This document shows positions 42,136-54,812 of a stretch of DNA of 64,000 nucleotides, in pieces; the first letter of the stretch is position 1; every line of letters starts with the position of its first letter. The DNA is taken from assembly GCA_035079385.1 (NCBI GenBank), contig JAVHKY010000013.1, forward strand, positions 10,848,001-10,912,000, written 5' to 3'. The notes under the pieces were generated by a model, which was not told the DNA's origin, did not search any database, and was given only the letters and a program-made list of their open reading frames with translations. The translations under genes and the position numbers were made by a program. The stretch is from Aspidiotus rigidus. Its lineage: Eukaryota; Arthropoda; Insecta; Hemiptera; Diaspididae.

Positions 42136-42770
42136 TAATCCGGTAGTCTACAATATTTTACTTATTGTAGCATGATATCATTGTTTTCAGAAATTCAACT
42201 GGAAATTTTAGTGTCATTCCTCGTACTTATGAGACGCGGCACCATCTTTTTTTTTTTCTGCGAGAGACATGAGAAAAAAACACTTTACTCGCTGCTCATG
42301 GGCCGTGGCACCTCTTTCATTATCTACGTTAATTGAGGCAAACGCAAAGAACCCGTTTCATGGCGAGATTTTTCTGCTTTGCTTATAAATTTGGATCGAT
42401 ATGATTAGCCTTGAGTCAAACTTATTTCGAAGTCCCTTTTCTGATCCACTAGGCGGGGAACCGAATTTTTCAAGTCCCGTTCCGGTTCCCCTATTTGTCA
42501 TTCAAAAGACAAAACTTTTTTAAGACCTCTCCACCCCTCATATAATTATGTGAATGGTCGGAATTTCTTCAAGCCCACATCCTCTTATATGAATACCTAA
42601 ATAAAAGAAAGAGGCAACCAAAAGTATTCGAAACATAAAATAAAGCGAAATATTGAGAGAGAATAAATGAAAAATAAGTTCGAAATACGATTGATTAGAA
42701 ACAAAAGAGATTAGAACAAAAACAAAGGGAAAGTTTTCGATTCAAAAAGAATTCAGTTTGTAAGACATCC

Positions 42771-42802
<32 letters not shown>

Positions 42803-45800
42803 CTTGTTTAAGTGATAGGGAGAATTGCAAATCATTGATAAAATCATCTCTTATGATTAAGGAAAACTTATAATTCCTAATTATTATGAGTTAGAACAAC
42901 TTTCTTTTTTCTTTTTTTTTTTTTTACTTTCGATATTGAAAAGACTTGAAGCTTGTGTCGGTGTTAGATTCATTTTGTGCGAAAACGGATGTAGATTTAT
43001 GTAGCCTAGATACGTGATTATGTGTACCTAGGTACGATTTCACTTTCTTTCATCAATTTTGATTTTCAATTTCCAACTCATAATATTCGATTAAGATAAA
43101 ACTAAAATTGCAGAAATTATTATCCATCTTACAGCTCTACTATGAGTCGACTCGCGAGTATCACAAGATATTTGAATATTAATTTACAATAAATTTTAAT
43201 TCCACATTTGTTGAGGCTGCGTTTTCAAATCAATAATATTTTTATGTAGGTACCAATTAGTTTTGTAATTTATTTTGAATTTCAAGATGTGCGAATCGAA
43301 ATAAGATTGACAAAATTAGATAACCGATTTAAGAATTATTCAATAATACCGGTAATGAAAATTTTAATTTTGTAGATGATTATAATATATAGTCTACTTA
43401 TCTTGAACTATGTATTTTTGTTAAGATATAATTTTTCATTCGATTCATTCGATAAAAATAGGTAAATAAAGTAATTCTTCTTTCGTAGTTCTTCCGAGTT
43501 ATTTAGGAAACGGATGTATGAAATCAGTGTACATGAAAAAAAGGTCCTCTTTTTTTTGCTGTACCTAGGTAGATTTGAGATAGATACGTTGTATTATACA
43601 TTTATCAATATTTTTATGAAAGTGCTACGATTATGAAATCCTTAGATAATAGAATTTATACAATACTCCTAGTTACTGTCCATTTTTATTAAAATGAAAA
43701 ACGCGGCTTTGTAATTTAAATCAATAAAATTTATCTTTTTCGATAATTTATTCTTGGATGATATTGAAATTGACGTACCAATCTTCTGCTATGATACGAT
43801 TTCGTAATCATAGAACAGAACTATCATTCACTATACATAGTCAATGGATTTATCCGAAGTCCAAAAATTTGATTTTTGTGTTATATCGGATTATTATAGT
43901 ATGAAGGATTCTCTGTCGGTTAGCTTGGTTATTCTAAGTCCAAACTGTCAACAAATTAGCTGAAAATTAGGAGAAACCAAAGTAGCTTATCTTATTTTGT
44001 TTTCAAAAAATTAAAATAGAGCAGACTTGAGTCTGCGAATCGCAATAAAGTTTTTTCTGCTCTCAAAAAATAGAAGAATGATGGACTTGGGATAATTTTG
44101 TTCTATGTTGGGTCACTATTTATACATATACCATAAGTCCACTCGCTAAACCATTTTATCATTGCAGAAAAAGTTCGAATATGGGCATGAAATAGTTCTG
44201 TTCTCAGCTGTTTCAATGTCGAACTGTCGTATGCCCAGAAATAATGAGAAAATTATATTATTTTAAATTTATATAAATAATACTAAAGATGAAAATGAGT
44301 TTAAAATCGTTCTCCAATAAGGATTTAATGATTTTTTTTTTCTTGTTTAAAATGTAGGTACTCAGACAAAAAGGCAGCAAATTCAAATTTTTAGTCTTTC
44401 TATCTGAAAAAACATTGTTTTGGGCTTGAAAAGTTCCCTCAGTAGTTCCGACCACAAATTCTGGAGATGAAGAACACAAAAAATTTGGTACACCATCCAA
44501 CTATTTATTAGGTACTATCGCCAGAAGCTTTCGTTTTTGGCTGTTGGAATTTAATCTCCAAGACCAAGAGTCCAAGAAACCAAGATGAAACTTCTGACTT
44601 ATAGCAAGTAGGTACCTAGGTACCTAGTTATTCAAGTATTTGGAAATTTATTTTTGTTTCAAACTTACATTCTTCTTTTCAAGTATGAACGAATAATCAA
44701 ATTCAATTTTTTCCTATAAACGTTCATATAAAAAAAGTTTGATACTTTTCTCAAAGCTCCATCAAATTCGAACAGTCAATATCGAAACTCAATTTGTTCT
44801 CGAGAAGAGGATTGTTGTACTGCTGCTTAATGACTATCTACGGGTGGTACATCCTTTTTCTGGTTCTAAACAATATTAATGTAGATTAGGTTTGCCTAGG
44901 CTGGAATTGAAATGAAAATGTGAGTGATTTAATTTTCGTTTGTTCGATAGAATTTCAAAACGCAACCATCATTAGTCAACATTAACTTATTAGTTGGAAT
45001 AGGTAGACTATATTGTCAGTCTACTATATCTATTGAAAATTTCTTGAGGAAAGAGTACCGATACTCGTACGTGAGGTCGCGTTGAAGAAAACTTTTTACT
45101 TAAATTAAAAATTTATCATCACTCGATTCATTTGTGAAAGTCTTTCGGATCCTACTCCTAGTGAATGTAATAATAGCATTCAACGATGGAGTGCCTAGCA
45201 TGTAGATGTTTTTATACCATACGTACAGTAGAAGTGACTCATTGTGGGACAGTTTTTTGAGGAGGAAGTGGCATTTTTCTGTCGAATGACAGAGTTTGCG
45301 AAAAGCAGGAGAGAAAATAAAAATGGCGTTTGATGAAACTGTATCAATATTCCGTGGTATCAATGAATCACATACGTGCGTCTTCTTTCGTTCTTATGGT
45401 ATGAAAGGTGTATGTACCACGGGAATGAAGTGGTCGTTCGCTCATCTCTTCCTTAATGCATAATATTTATTATTGACATACCTTAGCTCTTCTAAAGTCT
45501 ACAGGAAATAGGGGTACAAATTATTCCTTCAACTCATCATCTCTCCTCCTGAACTTATTTACTTTGATTTTATCGTGATAAATAAAAATTTATAAAAAAG
45601 AAGATCGTTATCGATTTTTTTTTTTTTTAGTTTTCTGATTTTACTGTCTGGGTACCTACCTATACTATTATTAGTTTTAATTTATATCATTTTCAAAATA
45701 AATCTGATTTTTTAATAGCAATAAGAGTACGGTAAACCTATTTACTCGTAAGAGAGATTATTCAACTCGTGCAGGAAAATATATTGTATGGAATTGGAGA

Positions 45801-46380
45801 ATAGCTACTGTTACCTTGGGAATCAAGCTCAGAACTCGTTAGCCAGTTTTTATCTCGAATTTGATAGTCCTGTAAGTAATTGAAACAAGTAATGTTTAAA
45901 TTATAAACGGAGATTAGAATAATTATCACCAATAATATTGTGTCTCCCGATAGAATTTAATGACCGAAAGTCGAGTCGACGAGTTTTAAAAAATGCCGGG
46001 ATAGACCTGCATTGTCTCTACTATTGGATACGTCGGGACAACTCTTTTGTATTAGAAGATGATAAAGAATACCTCACGTTCTTTCATGAAAGCTCATCAG
46101 GGTATCCCATGAAACGTTCCGGAAGTGTTCGTTAGGGGCGTCGTTGCAAGCCTCGCATCCGCACTCTCGTGTACTACACGAGAAGAGTTTATTTTTCACG
46201 AAGAAAAAAGCGCGTGCAATATTATTGAACGTTGGCTGAAAATTACAAAAATCGGCGCCCATACTTATCGACGTATGCCAATATAATAAACTATAGGACC
46301 TACGTAAAGTGTCACGTGCAACGTATATGTGCATCATAGTCTATATTCATAATACATAGGGCACTCCTCAGCCCAACATA
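42136..46380. other. Intergenic, with one degenerate element remnant
   Basis: Near 42345-42600 are diverged traces of the satellite-bearing element (AACCCGTTTCATGG, then AAGTCCC units). A T(31) run is at 42772-42802. No gene is supported in the rest. Confidence 0.45.
42772..42802. repeat. T(31) homopolymer
   Basis: An uninterrupted run of T. No adjacent element was recognised. Confidence 0.9.
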
Positions 46381-46685
46381 CCACAATATATGCTCGGTCG
46401 TGCTTTAAAGTTCTTTTCCTCGCGGAACAAAACGTTCGTCGCTTCGCGGTCCGTTCGTCATTACAGTTTATCTACCTAAAAACTTAGTCGCAATCTATTC
46501 GCTATTTTCTACGTGTCAACTCGACTCGTCTCGAGCGTGAACGCGCCGCATTTAATCCTCTCTTTCCATTTCAATCCCGGTTGATCTCGCGAGCAAATTT
46601 TCGATCTCGTAACGCGCCCCTAGCCGGATTAATAATAGAATTTTTATTCTCATTTATTGACTTATTTATTTTGTTTGTTCGAAAA
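46381..46685 (+). promoter_or_regulatory. Likely promoter and 5' UTR of the secreted-protein gene
   Basis: This stretch is less AT-rich than its neighbours, with many CG dinucleotides (CTCGCGGAAC, CGCTTCGCGGTCCG). A possible initiator lies in CATTACAGTTT near 46459. It directly precedes the signal-peptide exon. There is no TATA box in the expected place. Confidence 0.3.
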
Positions 46686-46769
46686 ATGTATCCCAAGTAC
46701 GGTTATTTGGCGTGCGTAATTTGCGTCTTGTGTGGACTTGTAAGCTCCGATGGGCCGACCACATTGTCG
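46686..46769 (+). CDS. First coding exon of a secreted or membrane protein (signal peptide)
   Basis: 28 codons starting at ATG 46686 encode a basic start, a hydrophobic core (YLACVICVLCGLV, residues 7-19) and a polar end (SSDGPTTLS). This is a classic signal peptide with likely cleavage near VSS-DG. It ends at a consensus donor TCG|GTAAGTGAT, phase 0. The rest of the gene lies downstream. I could not identify the next exon within the remaining 17 kb, so either the first intron is very long or the exons are too small to see. Identity unknown. Confidence 0.5.
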
Positions 46770-48833
46770 GTAAGTGATATAAAGAAAAATTATATATTTT
46801 TTCCTGTCTCACTCTCAAGTGACTTGAGGTTGTGGGTGGAAAGGAATTTATTTTGATTCGACTAAATTTGAGTCAATGAAAAAATGAAAAGGCATAGAAT
46901 CATTCTCGCGAGGTAACTTTAAAAGTTAGTGGAAGTGTAAGGACTTTTTCAAATATATTCGTTCCAATATTTCGATTTGTTCAGTCATCACAGAATTTTT
47001 ATTGTGATCTAGTCAAACTAAGTGGAGAAGAATAATGACACCTATAGAGCTCAATTTTTGACGGGGAAAAAATTTACATCAAGTGTGATACGTTTTTTTG
47101 GTTAAATTTTTGTAAGGATCGAATTGAAGAAGGTATCGTGATTTGTAAGAGGTAAATTTCCCACATTTACCTTTGGGTTCTTGTTGTCTGATTTCTCATG
47201 ACAGTCTCGTTGAACAGAGTAAGTAAAACAAAGAGCGGCTACCTCCTTGACTACTCATATTCCTTCATAGGAGACAGTATTTCTTTCGACTTCCTTTCTG
47301 CGTTAGTATTCTTTAAAAAATACCTATAAAGAAAAAACAGAGAGTGTCTTTGAGGTATGTGCTACATGTATGACTTAATTTTTGTCTAGGAACCGGTCAA
47401 TTATCTTATTTCTCAAGTTTGATACCATACCTACCACCTTTGTAATTCTAGTTAGAACATGAAAAAGAAGGTAAATTTTCACCTATTGAGCACGTAGACC
47501 AACGACTCGATTTCTTACTAAATGTTATCGTAACAACCCACTTTGTTTCATGTGAATTTGGTTAAATAAAATAGAGAGAATCAGAAAACGGAGAATTGCT
47601 TGCTTGAGCTCGTTAATTTTATGAATTCCCTGAAGGAAAGAGGGATAACTAATAGTTCATAGAGACTCGTTAATTTGTCATCGTTCTTTTCTTGGCAGAA
47701 TTTTTCTAGGTGTCAAATTAGATAGAAAGTGGTTTTTTTAGATAGGTACTTTACCGGTACATGTGTAAAAGAATGGCTCACTTTTTGACAGAAAAAATTA
47801 CCATCGTTATCTCGACTTGTTAATTTGTTAACCTTATACTCCTTTTGGCAGAATTTTCTTAACGGAGCTATTGTTACACTAATTTCTGAGTAATAAATGT
47901 TCCATTAATTCTTCGCGGTAAATTTCAAAAAAGAGAAGACAAAGAATAGTCGAATGGGTGACTCAATTCTTTGTTTAGGAATCGTTCTAATATCGGGTAT
48001 TTTCAGTTTGATGGCGTATCGTTTTTTCGGTGCATTTTGGCGATAGAGAGAGTGAATGCAAGAATTGATCAATTTTGAGCGGAGAATCGTCTAGTCCTTT
48101 CAGAAAAATTGTGTTGAAGTGAACAGGATAGAGAGAAAGAGGAATTGGCCACAGTGTGTTATACGACTTAATTTTTGCTGATTTCTGACGCATTTTTTAC
48201 GGATGAGAAGTAGAGTCTACTTGCCTTTCCATTGACAAAAATTTTTCCAAGTCCCCTTCAAAGCTCAAACTTTTCCAAATTTCCTGAAGAATGTACAATC
48301 AAAAAGAATAATTGCGACCAATACTTCTCTCTATAAAACTCAATGGTGAATCATTTGCCCCCTCAATAAAATTCAAAGCTGGAAATTTTTAACTTCCAGA
48401 AAAAAGAGGGCAATAGGAGCGAGCGAAAGAGGAGGGCTTTTCAAGTATTCCTACAAGGTGTCGTATGTCGTTTCACTACTTCGTCTTCTTATTTCTTCAT
48501 CATATTCACTGCGGCTGAACAGTTGGGGAAAATGAAACTGACCAAGGCCGTCAAGAGCCAAACTGCGTCCGGAGGAAAATCTGGTGTCAGGTTTCCGTAC
48601 CCCTCCATCCCTACCTCCTGATTTCTTTATGAATTTGGTTGTGCCTGGGTAAAAAATTACCCCTGTCCTCTGATCGGCTTTGGAACTTACTATAAGTGAT
48701 TTTATAACTATTGTTATAAGGTTATTTCGTTATAACATTTGGTCGCCATTTTTTTTTTTTTCATTGTTGAATTAACGAGCCTTGCAACTACACTTCGACT
48801 TAAGGGCTCGAAGTAGGCAGAAGGGAACTCTAA
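46770..48833. other. Probable first intron of the signal-peptide gene
   Basis: No repeat of note. A short G/C-richer open segment after an AACAG at about 48525 (LGKMKLTKAVKSQTASGGKS) could be an exon, but has no other support. Confidence 0.3.
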
Positions 48834-49300
48834 TTATGAATATGAATTTAATGAAGTTTTAAAAATATCAAAGATTTTTTCGCGATTGTTTGAAAGAGAG
48901 CTCGTGATGCAAGGAGAGACATAATGCTGAAGCCGGATATTTTCAAGGGCGGGGCAAGAAAAAAAGTGTTGAACGGATGGATCATCAGTATGACAGTACA
49001 CGCGTGGAGGGAGTGAGAGGCGTATGATGAGACGGGTATGGCTTATTCTGAGGCAATTTGAAATTACTTCTTTGCGTCGGAAGGGCGGTTTCAAGTAGAC
49101 CAAAGATTTGGAGCTTTTTTAATGGATCGTGGCTCATTTGAATCATGTTCGAAGAAGAGGATGAGGGAATAGTAATGAGATTTGAGATCATATGAGAGAG
49201 AGGGGAACTGGAGGAGAAATGAACTGCTTTCTTCAAAGGTCCATTGAGTCATATTCCTTGAAGTCGATGTGTCTCGGTATCTAATTTCCATACAAAAGAG
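48834..49300 (-). mobile_element. 3' end of a non-LTR retrotransposon
   Basis: On the minus strand a frame contains a C-terminal zinc-knuckle-like pattern (YCHTDDPSVQHFFSCPALEN), like the Cys/His tail of I/R1-type elements, and similar to that of the element at 52470-54812 (SVQHIFCCP). The upstream part is frameshifted across two further frames. It is a truncated, inactive copy. Confidence 0.6.
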
Positions 49301-52300
49301 ATGAAGGATGAGGAAAAACTTAGGGTTGATCGAATGAGAGTCTTGGATAGCAAATAAGGGTAGGAGAAAAATAGAAATATTCTATATTTTAATGCTTAAT
49401 GTTAGGCCGGTCACATAAAGAGAATGAGATAATGAAAGCAGGAACGGCTCTAGAGGGGAAAGGTTTTCCCTGACTCATAGTAGTGCATCTGTACAATGTG
49501 TGACGTGTGCTTATGTACGGTAGTGCACTCACATAGTATTGGCAATTTATACGGTGAGATATTGATACCAACGCATTGTCTCGGTGCGTTGGGAGCGGGC
49601 AATAAACCTAACCTGTTCCATTGCGAAGTTATCCCTCTCCTCCAATGAATCCACTTCTAAAGGTTACTTCTTTCATAATTTGTAAGTCATCATTTTCATT
49701 TTTGGCGGAATTCGTCTAGGATCTACTTGAAGAGAGTGTAGCTCTCTGACTGTCATACGACTCAATTCTCATTGAGGGATTGTCTTACCTTGTTTCGTCA
49801 AATATCTTACGTCATATTGAGAGCCGAGTTTCTGCAGAGTTAGCTTATTTTCTGACTGATTTGTCCGTCTGAGACATGGTAGAAAATTGTATTATCCGGT
49901 CTTCTATGTGGCTGATTTTTCGTTTCAGTCAAGATAAAGAGAGAGGATTTTTTCTAAAGTATGGTCAAGTGCGAAAAAAAGTGGCGCCTCTTATTTGACT
50001 TCGAATAGTTATTTCATATTAAAATATGTATATTATTTATTATTTTGTCCTTAAATAAGTAGTCCGTAAGGCCAATGACGTTTGAATTTTCTAGATAGAC
50101 TAAGAAGAGCGCAAGATAGGAGGAAATAACTGTGAACAATCTTTTATCAAATACGAAATTCTTTCACACCTTGTCATAATATAAATGACTTAATTCTTGA
50201 CCAGAAATCTTTTCATCGCGTCTCATTCATTCCCACTAAGTAGTCTCAGAAAAGTAACAAAGTAGGCTGTCTCTTTGAATAATTTTACTGCTACGATTCA
50301 ATCACTTTTCTATTCAGTATACTTTTAGCCTTTGATGGCTCTATTTTTCATTAAGAATTACATCCTGTAGAGTGATTGTAATACGTCGAATTTGACTGTG
50401 CTCTGAAAAGTTTTTCTCCTTCAAAGGTATCTAGAACTTGAAGTTTTATGCGATGAGCGACAATTGTTGTATTTTTACGCCAATACGAGGCACTTTACAA
50501 GCAATTTAACCTACGGTTGACGCAGGCTGTATTATATATCTTATTCTAAACGAGCTGACACGAACGTGCGAACGTTTTACAGATCGAATAAATGGTTTTA
50601 TAGTTTTGCTGACCCGGTTCTTAGTTATTAGGCGTCATTGTTTCACGAAACTGCTAATCATTTTTCTTTTCACACAACTTGCAACCGAGTAAAGTACGTG
50701 GTACAGCACAATGAGCACCGGAGAATTTTCTAGTTGGAATGCAAACATCAGCTTTTGATTCGTGCATTGAGCTCGTGCCCGTATTCCTGAACGTCTCGAA
50801 ATTTGCAAGTAAACAGAAAATTTAGTTTTAGCATTATTCGTCTTGGGAAACTATTCCGTTGATCACGTTGCGAAAAAAAAAAATCGAGACCTCGGATTCA
50901 TACACGGGCACGGGTAGCGCAAAACTACATAATATTGCACTATTCGAGAGTGAACCGTGCATTTTCGAGCTTTTAAAAGCCGGCCGGCACCGCGTGTTTC
51001 TTCTTATCGATAATTTTAGGGGAGACTAGTTGTCTAGCGAAATATAGGTAGTAGTATTCGCATCGCATCGGCGTCTCTGTACCGTCTGAAAATGCACACA
51101 AAATGCGCAGCATCGCGTCTGCATGCTATCGTGTACGTGTCCCCGTCTTCCTACTACAATATCACCCTGCCTCTGCATTCTCTCTGTCTCCTCTTCCGCT
51201 TCAGCATCGAATAATGAAACGTAATCGTCTCGTCTGCATTTTATACCTTCGAGAACGAGATTACTTCGGCATCATAATATTTTCTCCCCTTTAAATAGCT
51301 ACGTGCAAAAATTCGTTGTCGGAGCACACGAATACATAGCCTCGACAATGTTGAATACGTTTTTCTCGCTAAATAAGCTGCTTACCACCACTTATGTAGA
51401 CTGGGGCAGTTTATTCAATATCGAGAAAATAAGCTTGCGCCAATCAATAATAAATTTTTGTTGAAAATTTCATCTATGCACCTGGAGAGATTTGCTATTC
51501 GAGCTTCAATAGAAATGGGAGGGTCATTCTTTTGGTGAAAGGTTGTTCTTTCGCGGGAGTTACAGTCTATTTAAATATTTTTCTAGTATTAAACGAGAAG
51601 AAAAAAAATACTTTTACGGGTGCCTATTTTCTTCTTGAGCTCAAAAATAATTCCTTGCGAGCAGTTGCAGTTCTATGAACCTCAGTTTCCCCCTCTCTAA
51701 TTTCTCTCTAAATTTTTAAAATGTTACTTTTGTAGGGAATCTTAAGAGAAAGGTCTTCTATAAATTCCAGTGATGGAGAAATATCTTCTAAAAATCACGT
51801 GCAATATTTCAACTTTTGAAAATTGAACAGAAAAACGAAGAAGACTTTGGATAAAATATGATGTGTATCCTCTTAGTGGTCAAAAATTACATTTTCAGTT
51901 TATATTATAAAAGTATCTATCCGAGGAAAGGAAACTTTTTTCTGCGGGAAAAACGTCCACAGGCAAGATTCATTTCTGTAAGTATAAATTGATCAAAATA
52001 GGCCTGGGGGAAGACTAACATGATCAATTTTAGTCGAAGGAGGAATATGCCTTTTGATTGGTTCGCTACCTTTGGAGTTTTCTGTCAAGCATTGAATCGA
52101 TCGGTCTCTCGCTTAGAATTCGTTACATTTTTCAAAAGATTGACGGACCACTCTAACAAAAATGAGACGTTCTATGGACCCCTTACGGCTTACACCTTAC
52201 TGTTTTTTTTTCTAAGATGAACTGAAACCAAAAAAAAGATATCGTTGAGTTATTTCGTATGAACTTGCCGACCACTCATGGCCTCCTCACAGACCATCAG

Positions 52301-52469
52301 TAGTCGGTAAACCACCGGATGGAAATCCACTCTGTCGGTTCGGTATGAAGATGTTTGCAAAACTATTCCTTGCTTTAAAATCCTATAGAAGATAGTATGA
52401 AATATGCTGTAAAATTCTTGCGCAACAGTTGAAAGTAATTTGTTTAGACAGTTTTAAATGGTTTTAAAA
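49301..52469. other. Non-coding, includes CpG-richer island near 50.9-51.2 kb
   Basis: About 50940-51190 is richer in G, C and CpG (AAAGCCGGCCGGCACCGCG) than its surroundings and could be regulatory. The 51165-51290 segment recurs at 55258-55365. No gene is supported. Confidence 0.35.
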
Positions 52470-54812
52470 CAGTCCTGATCATCCCAATCCTAAAAACCCT
52501 TCACACCCTCTATCCTACCGACCTATATCACTACTAAGCACTCTTAGCAAAGTTCTCGAAAAAATTATCAGACTCTCCTGGTTCCTTGATTTCAACGAAA
52601 TATTAAGTAATACACAATATGGTTGCCGTAAAGGACGATCAGCTCTAATGAGCTTTGCTGACCTTGATTCCCAAATCTACGATGCCCATACCCACGGAGC
52701 GAACCTCTACTCAATATTTTTTGACATGGAAAACGCTTCCCCGAGAGTGTGGACATATCACATAATTATGCGTTATCCTCCACCAGCTTGGACTTCGAGG
52801 ACCCTTCCCTCTTCTACTTCAAAATCATCTTACTAATCGATCTTTTAGAGTCCGCGTAAGCGATCAGTATTCCTCAACTCTACCCCAAAAAAATGGTGTC
52901 CTCCAAGGATTTCCACTTCGTGGCACCATTTTTCTCGTCGCTATCAACAACATAACAAAAATCATAAAATCTCCAATTCAAACCCCACTATTTTCTGATG
53001 ACCTAAGCATCCATTTACGTTCCAATAACACAACACGCGCCCGCCGTCTACTTCAAAAAACAATCAATAAAATACACGCTTGGCTTTCCCTCCTAGGATT
53101 CCGCATTTCCTATCCCAAAACGAAACTCATCGTCTTCCAAAAACCACGCCAGAAAACCATTAAATTTTCCCCCCTCACAATAGCCAACTACCCCACCCCA
53201 CAAGTTAAGACTACTCAAGTTCTTGGCCTCAATCTCCACAACCGTCACTTTTGGATCCTCTATATCAAACTAACTAAATCAAAATGCATTCGATCACTCA
53301 ATGTCCTGAAATTTCTTTCCACCCTAAAGAAGGTTGTAACTGAAAAATCCTCCAGAGTTAAATCCAATCCATCCTCGATTACGGATCACCCATTCACGGT
53401 CTCGCCCCTTTCTCTCATTTAAAACTACTCGAAACTGTCCAAAATTATAGCTAGTGTAGCATTCCGAACCAGTCCCGCTGAAAGCCTCTGTGCAAACACT
53501 GGCTTCCCCCACTTCATTATCGACGCCTACAACTATCCTACAATATCCTCAAGTCGCCGTTCACCATCGTACATTCCACCCTCACCATGACCAATCTACG
53601 TTCCAATCCTGAACTCCAGTTAGCACGCCACTTCAAGTCCCATTGTCTTAACCACATCGTTCCCTCAACCTCTCCTTGGCTTTTTATTCCACCCAAAATA
53701 ATTTGCGACCTAAAACGCCTCCCTCGCCTTTCAACTTCTTCCGAAGAACACCAAGCACAATTTAACGAAATTCTTAACAACTTTCACAACCCTACACTAT
53801 GTTTCACTGGTGGATCTAAACATCAAAACAAAACCGGCTTTGCATACTCGATAGGTCACATCACAGTCTCTCACCGACACCGCAACACCGCATTCGTCTT
53901 CACCACTGAATTACCAGCAATCTTCAGCTGTTTAGAACTTATTCTCACCAACCTACCCTCCCGTCTTCCTCTCAACCCATTACTCCCTATCATCACTTGA
54001 CGCCATATCCAACCACACCTCCTCCCACCCACTCATTCATTGCCTACTTTCACACCTTCCCCATCCAATTATTCTTCGTCTCGGTATCTGGTCACAAGGG
54101 TATCCCAAAAAACGAAAATGCCGACAAAGCAGCCAAACTAGCAACCCATAACCTATCAGTCAGGACCTCTGTTTAATCGCGAGGATCGAATTACCAGCGA
54201 AGAATCGTGAAATGAAACGCTTTTTTATCATTACATTTTAATACAGAATCTCTGCACGAATAAAATTTATCTTATTGGGAAATTGAACTCTTTTAACTTC
54301 GTTATATCGAGAATAGAACGGACCGCTCTCCCTCCCCACACACTCAGATCTCTCCAAATATATCAACAAATTCATCACTCAAGCATGGTTACTTATTGGT
54401 CTAATCTCAAATCACACTCAAATAAACTAGCCTAAATTAAAAATATTCCCATCCCGTCGGACTCGTCAAATCTGTCAACACGCAGAGAAGAAATAGTCAT
54501 CACCGTCTCAGAATCGGCCACACTAGACTCACACACACCCATCTCATCTCTCATCTTATGCCTCTCTCATACCCTCATTGCGAATCTGACCCCCCCCCCC
54601 CATCCGTTCAACACATCTTCTGCTGCCCCAACTTCACTCAAGGCCGCAATTCCTTATCCATTCCTAGGCACTATCAGATGACTTTCCCTGCACCCCCAAC
54701 ATATTCAACTTTTTACAACAAGCAAACTTCCTCTCACGCATATAAGCACGCAATTTCGCCGACTCATAGCCCTGAAGGCAGGCTGCTAGCAGCTCGTAAA
54801 TTAATAAAATAA
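52470..54812 (+). mobile_element. Decayed non-LTR retrotransposon (reverse transcriptase and RNase H)
   Basis: Coding pieces in order, across shifting frames with stops: reverse-transcriptase blocks YRPISLLSTLSKVLEKII (about 52518) and QYGCRKGRSALMS (about 52618), then FFDMENASPRVW. Next come GVLQGFPLRG (about 52890) and the catalytic box LFSDDLSIHL (about 52990), where family members usually have F/Y-A-D-D. RNase H follows with CFTGGSKHQNKTGFAYS (about 53800) and VSGHKGIPKNENADKAAK (about 54090). The element ends with a Cys/His tail, CESD...SVQHIFCCP (about 54577). This order fits the I/R1-like clades. The gag-like ORF and the endonuclease are missing. It is a dead copy. Confidence 0.85.

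Noticed and set aside
45938..46337. Short overlapping frames upstream of the signal-peptide exon
   Set aside because: No splice or start support. Likely chance in a CpG-richer promoter region.
48500..48640. Possible second exon of the signal-peptide gene
   Set aside because: The acceptor has a weak pyrimidine tract, the donor (GTTTCC) is poor and the peptide is short, so I did not list it as an exon.
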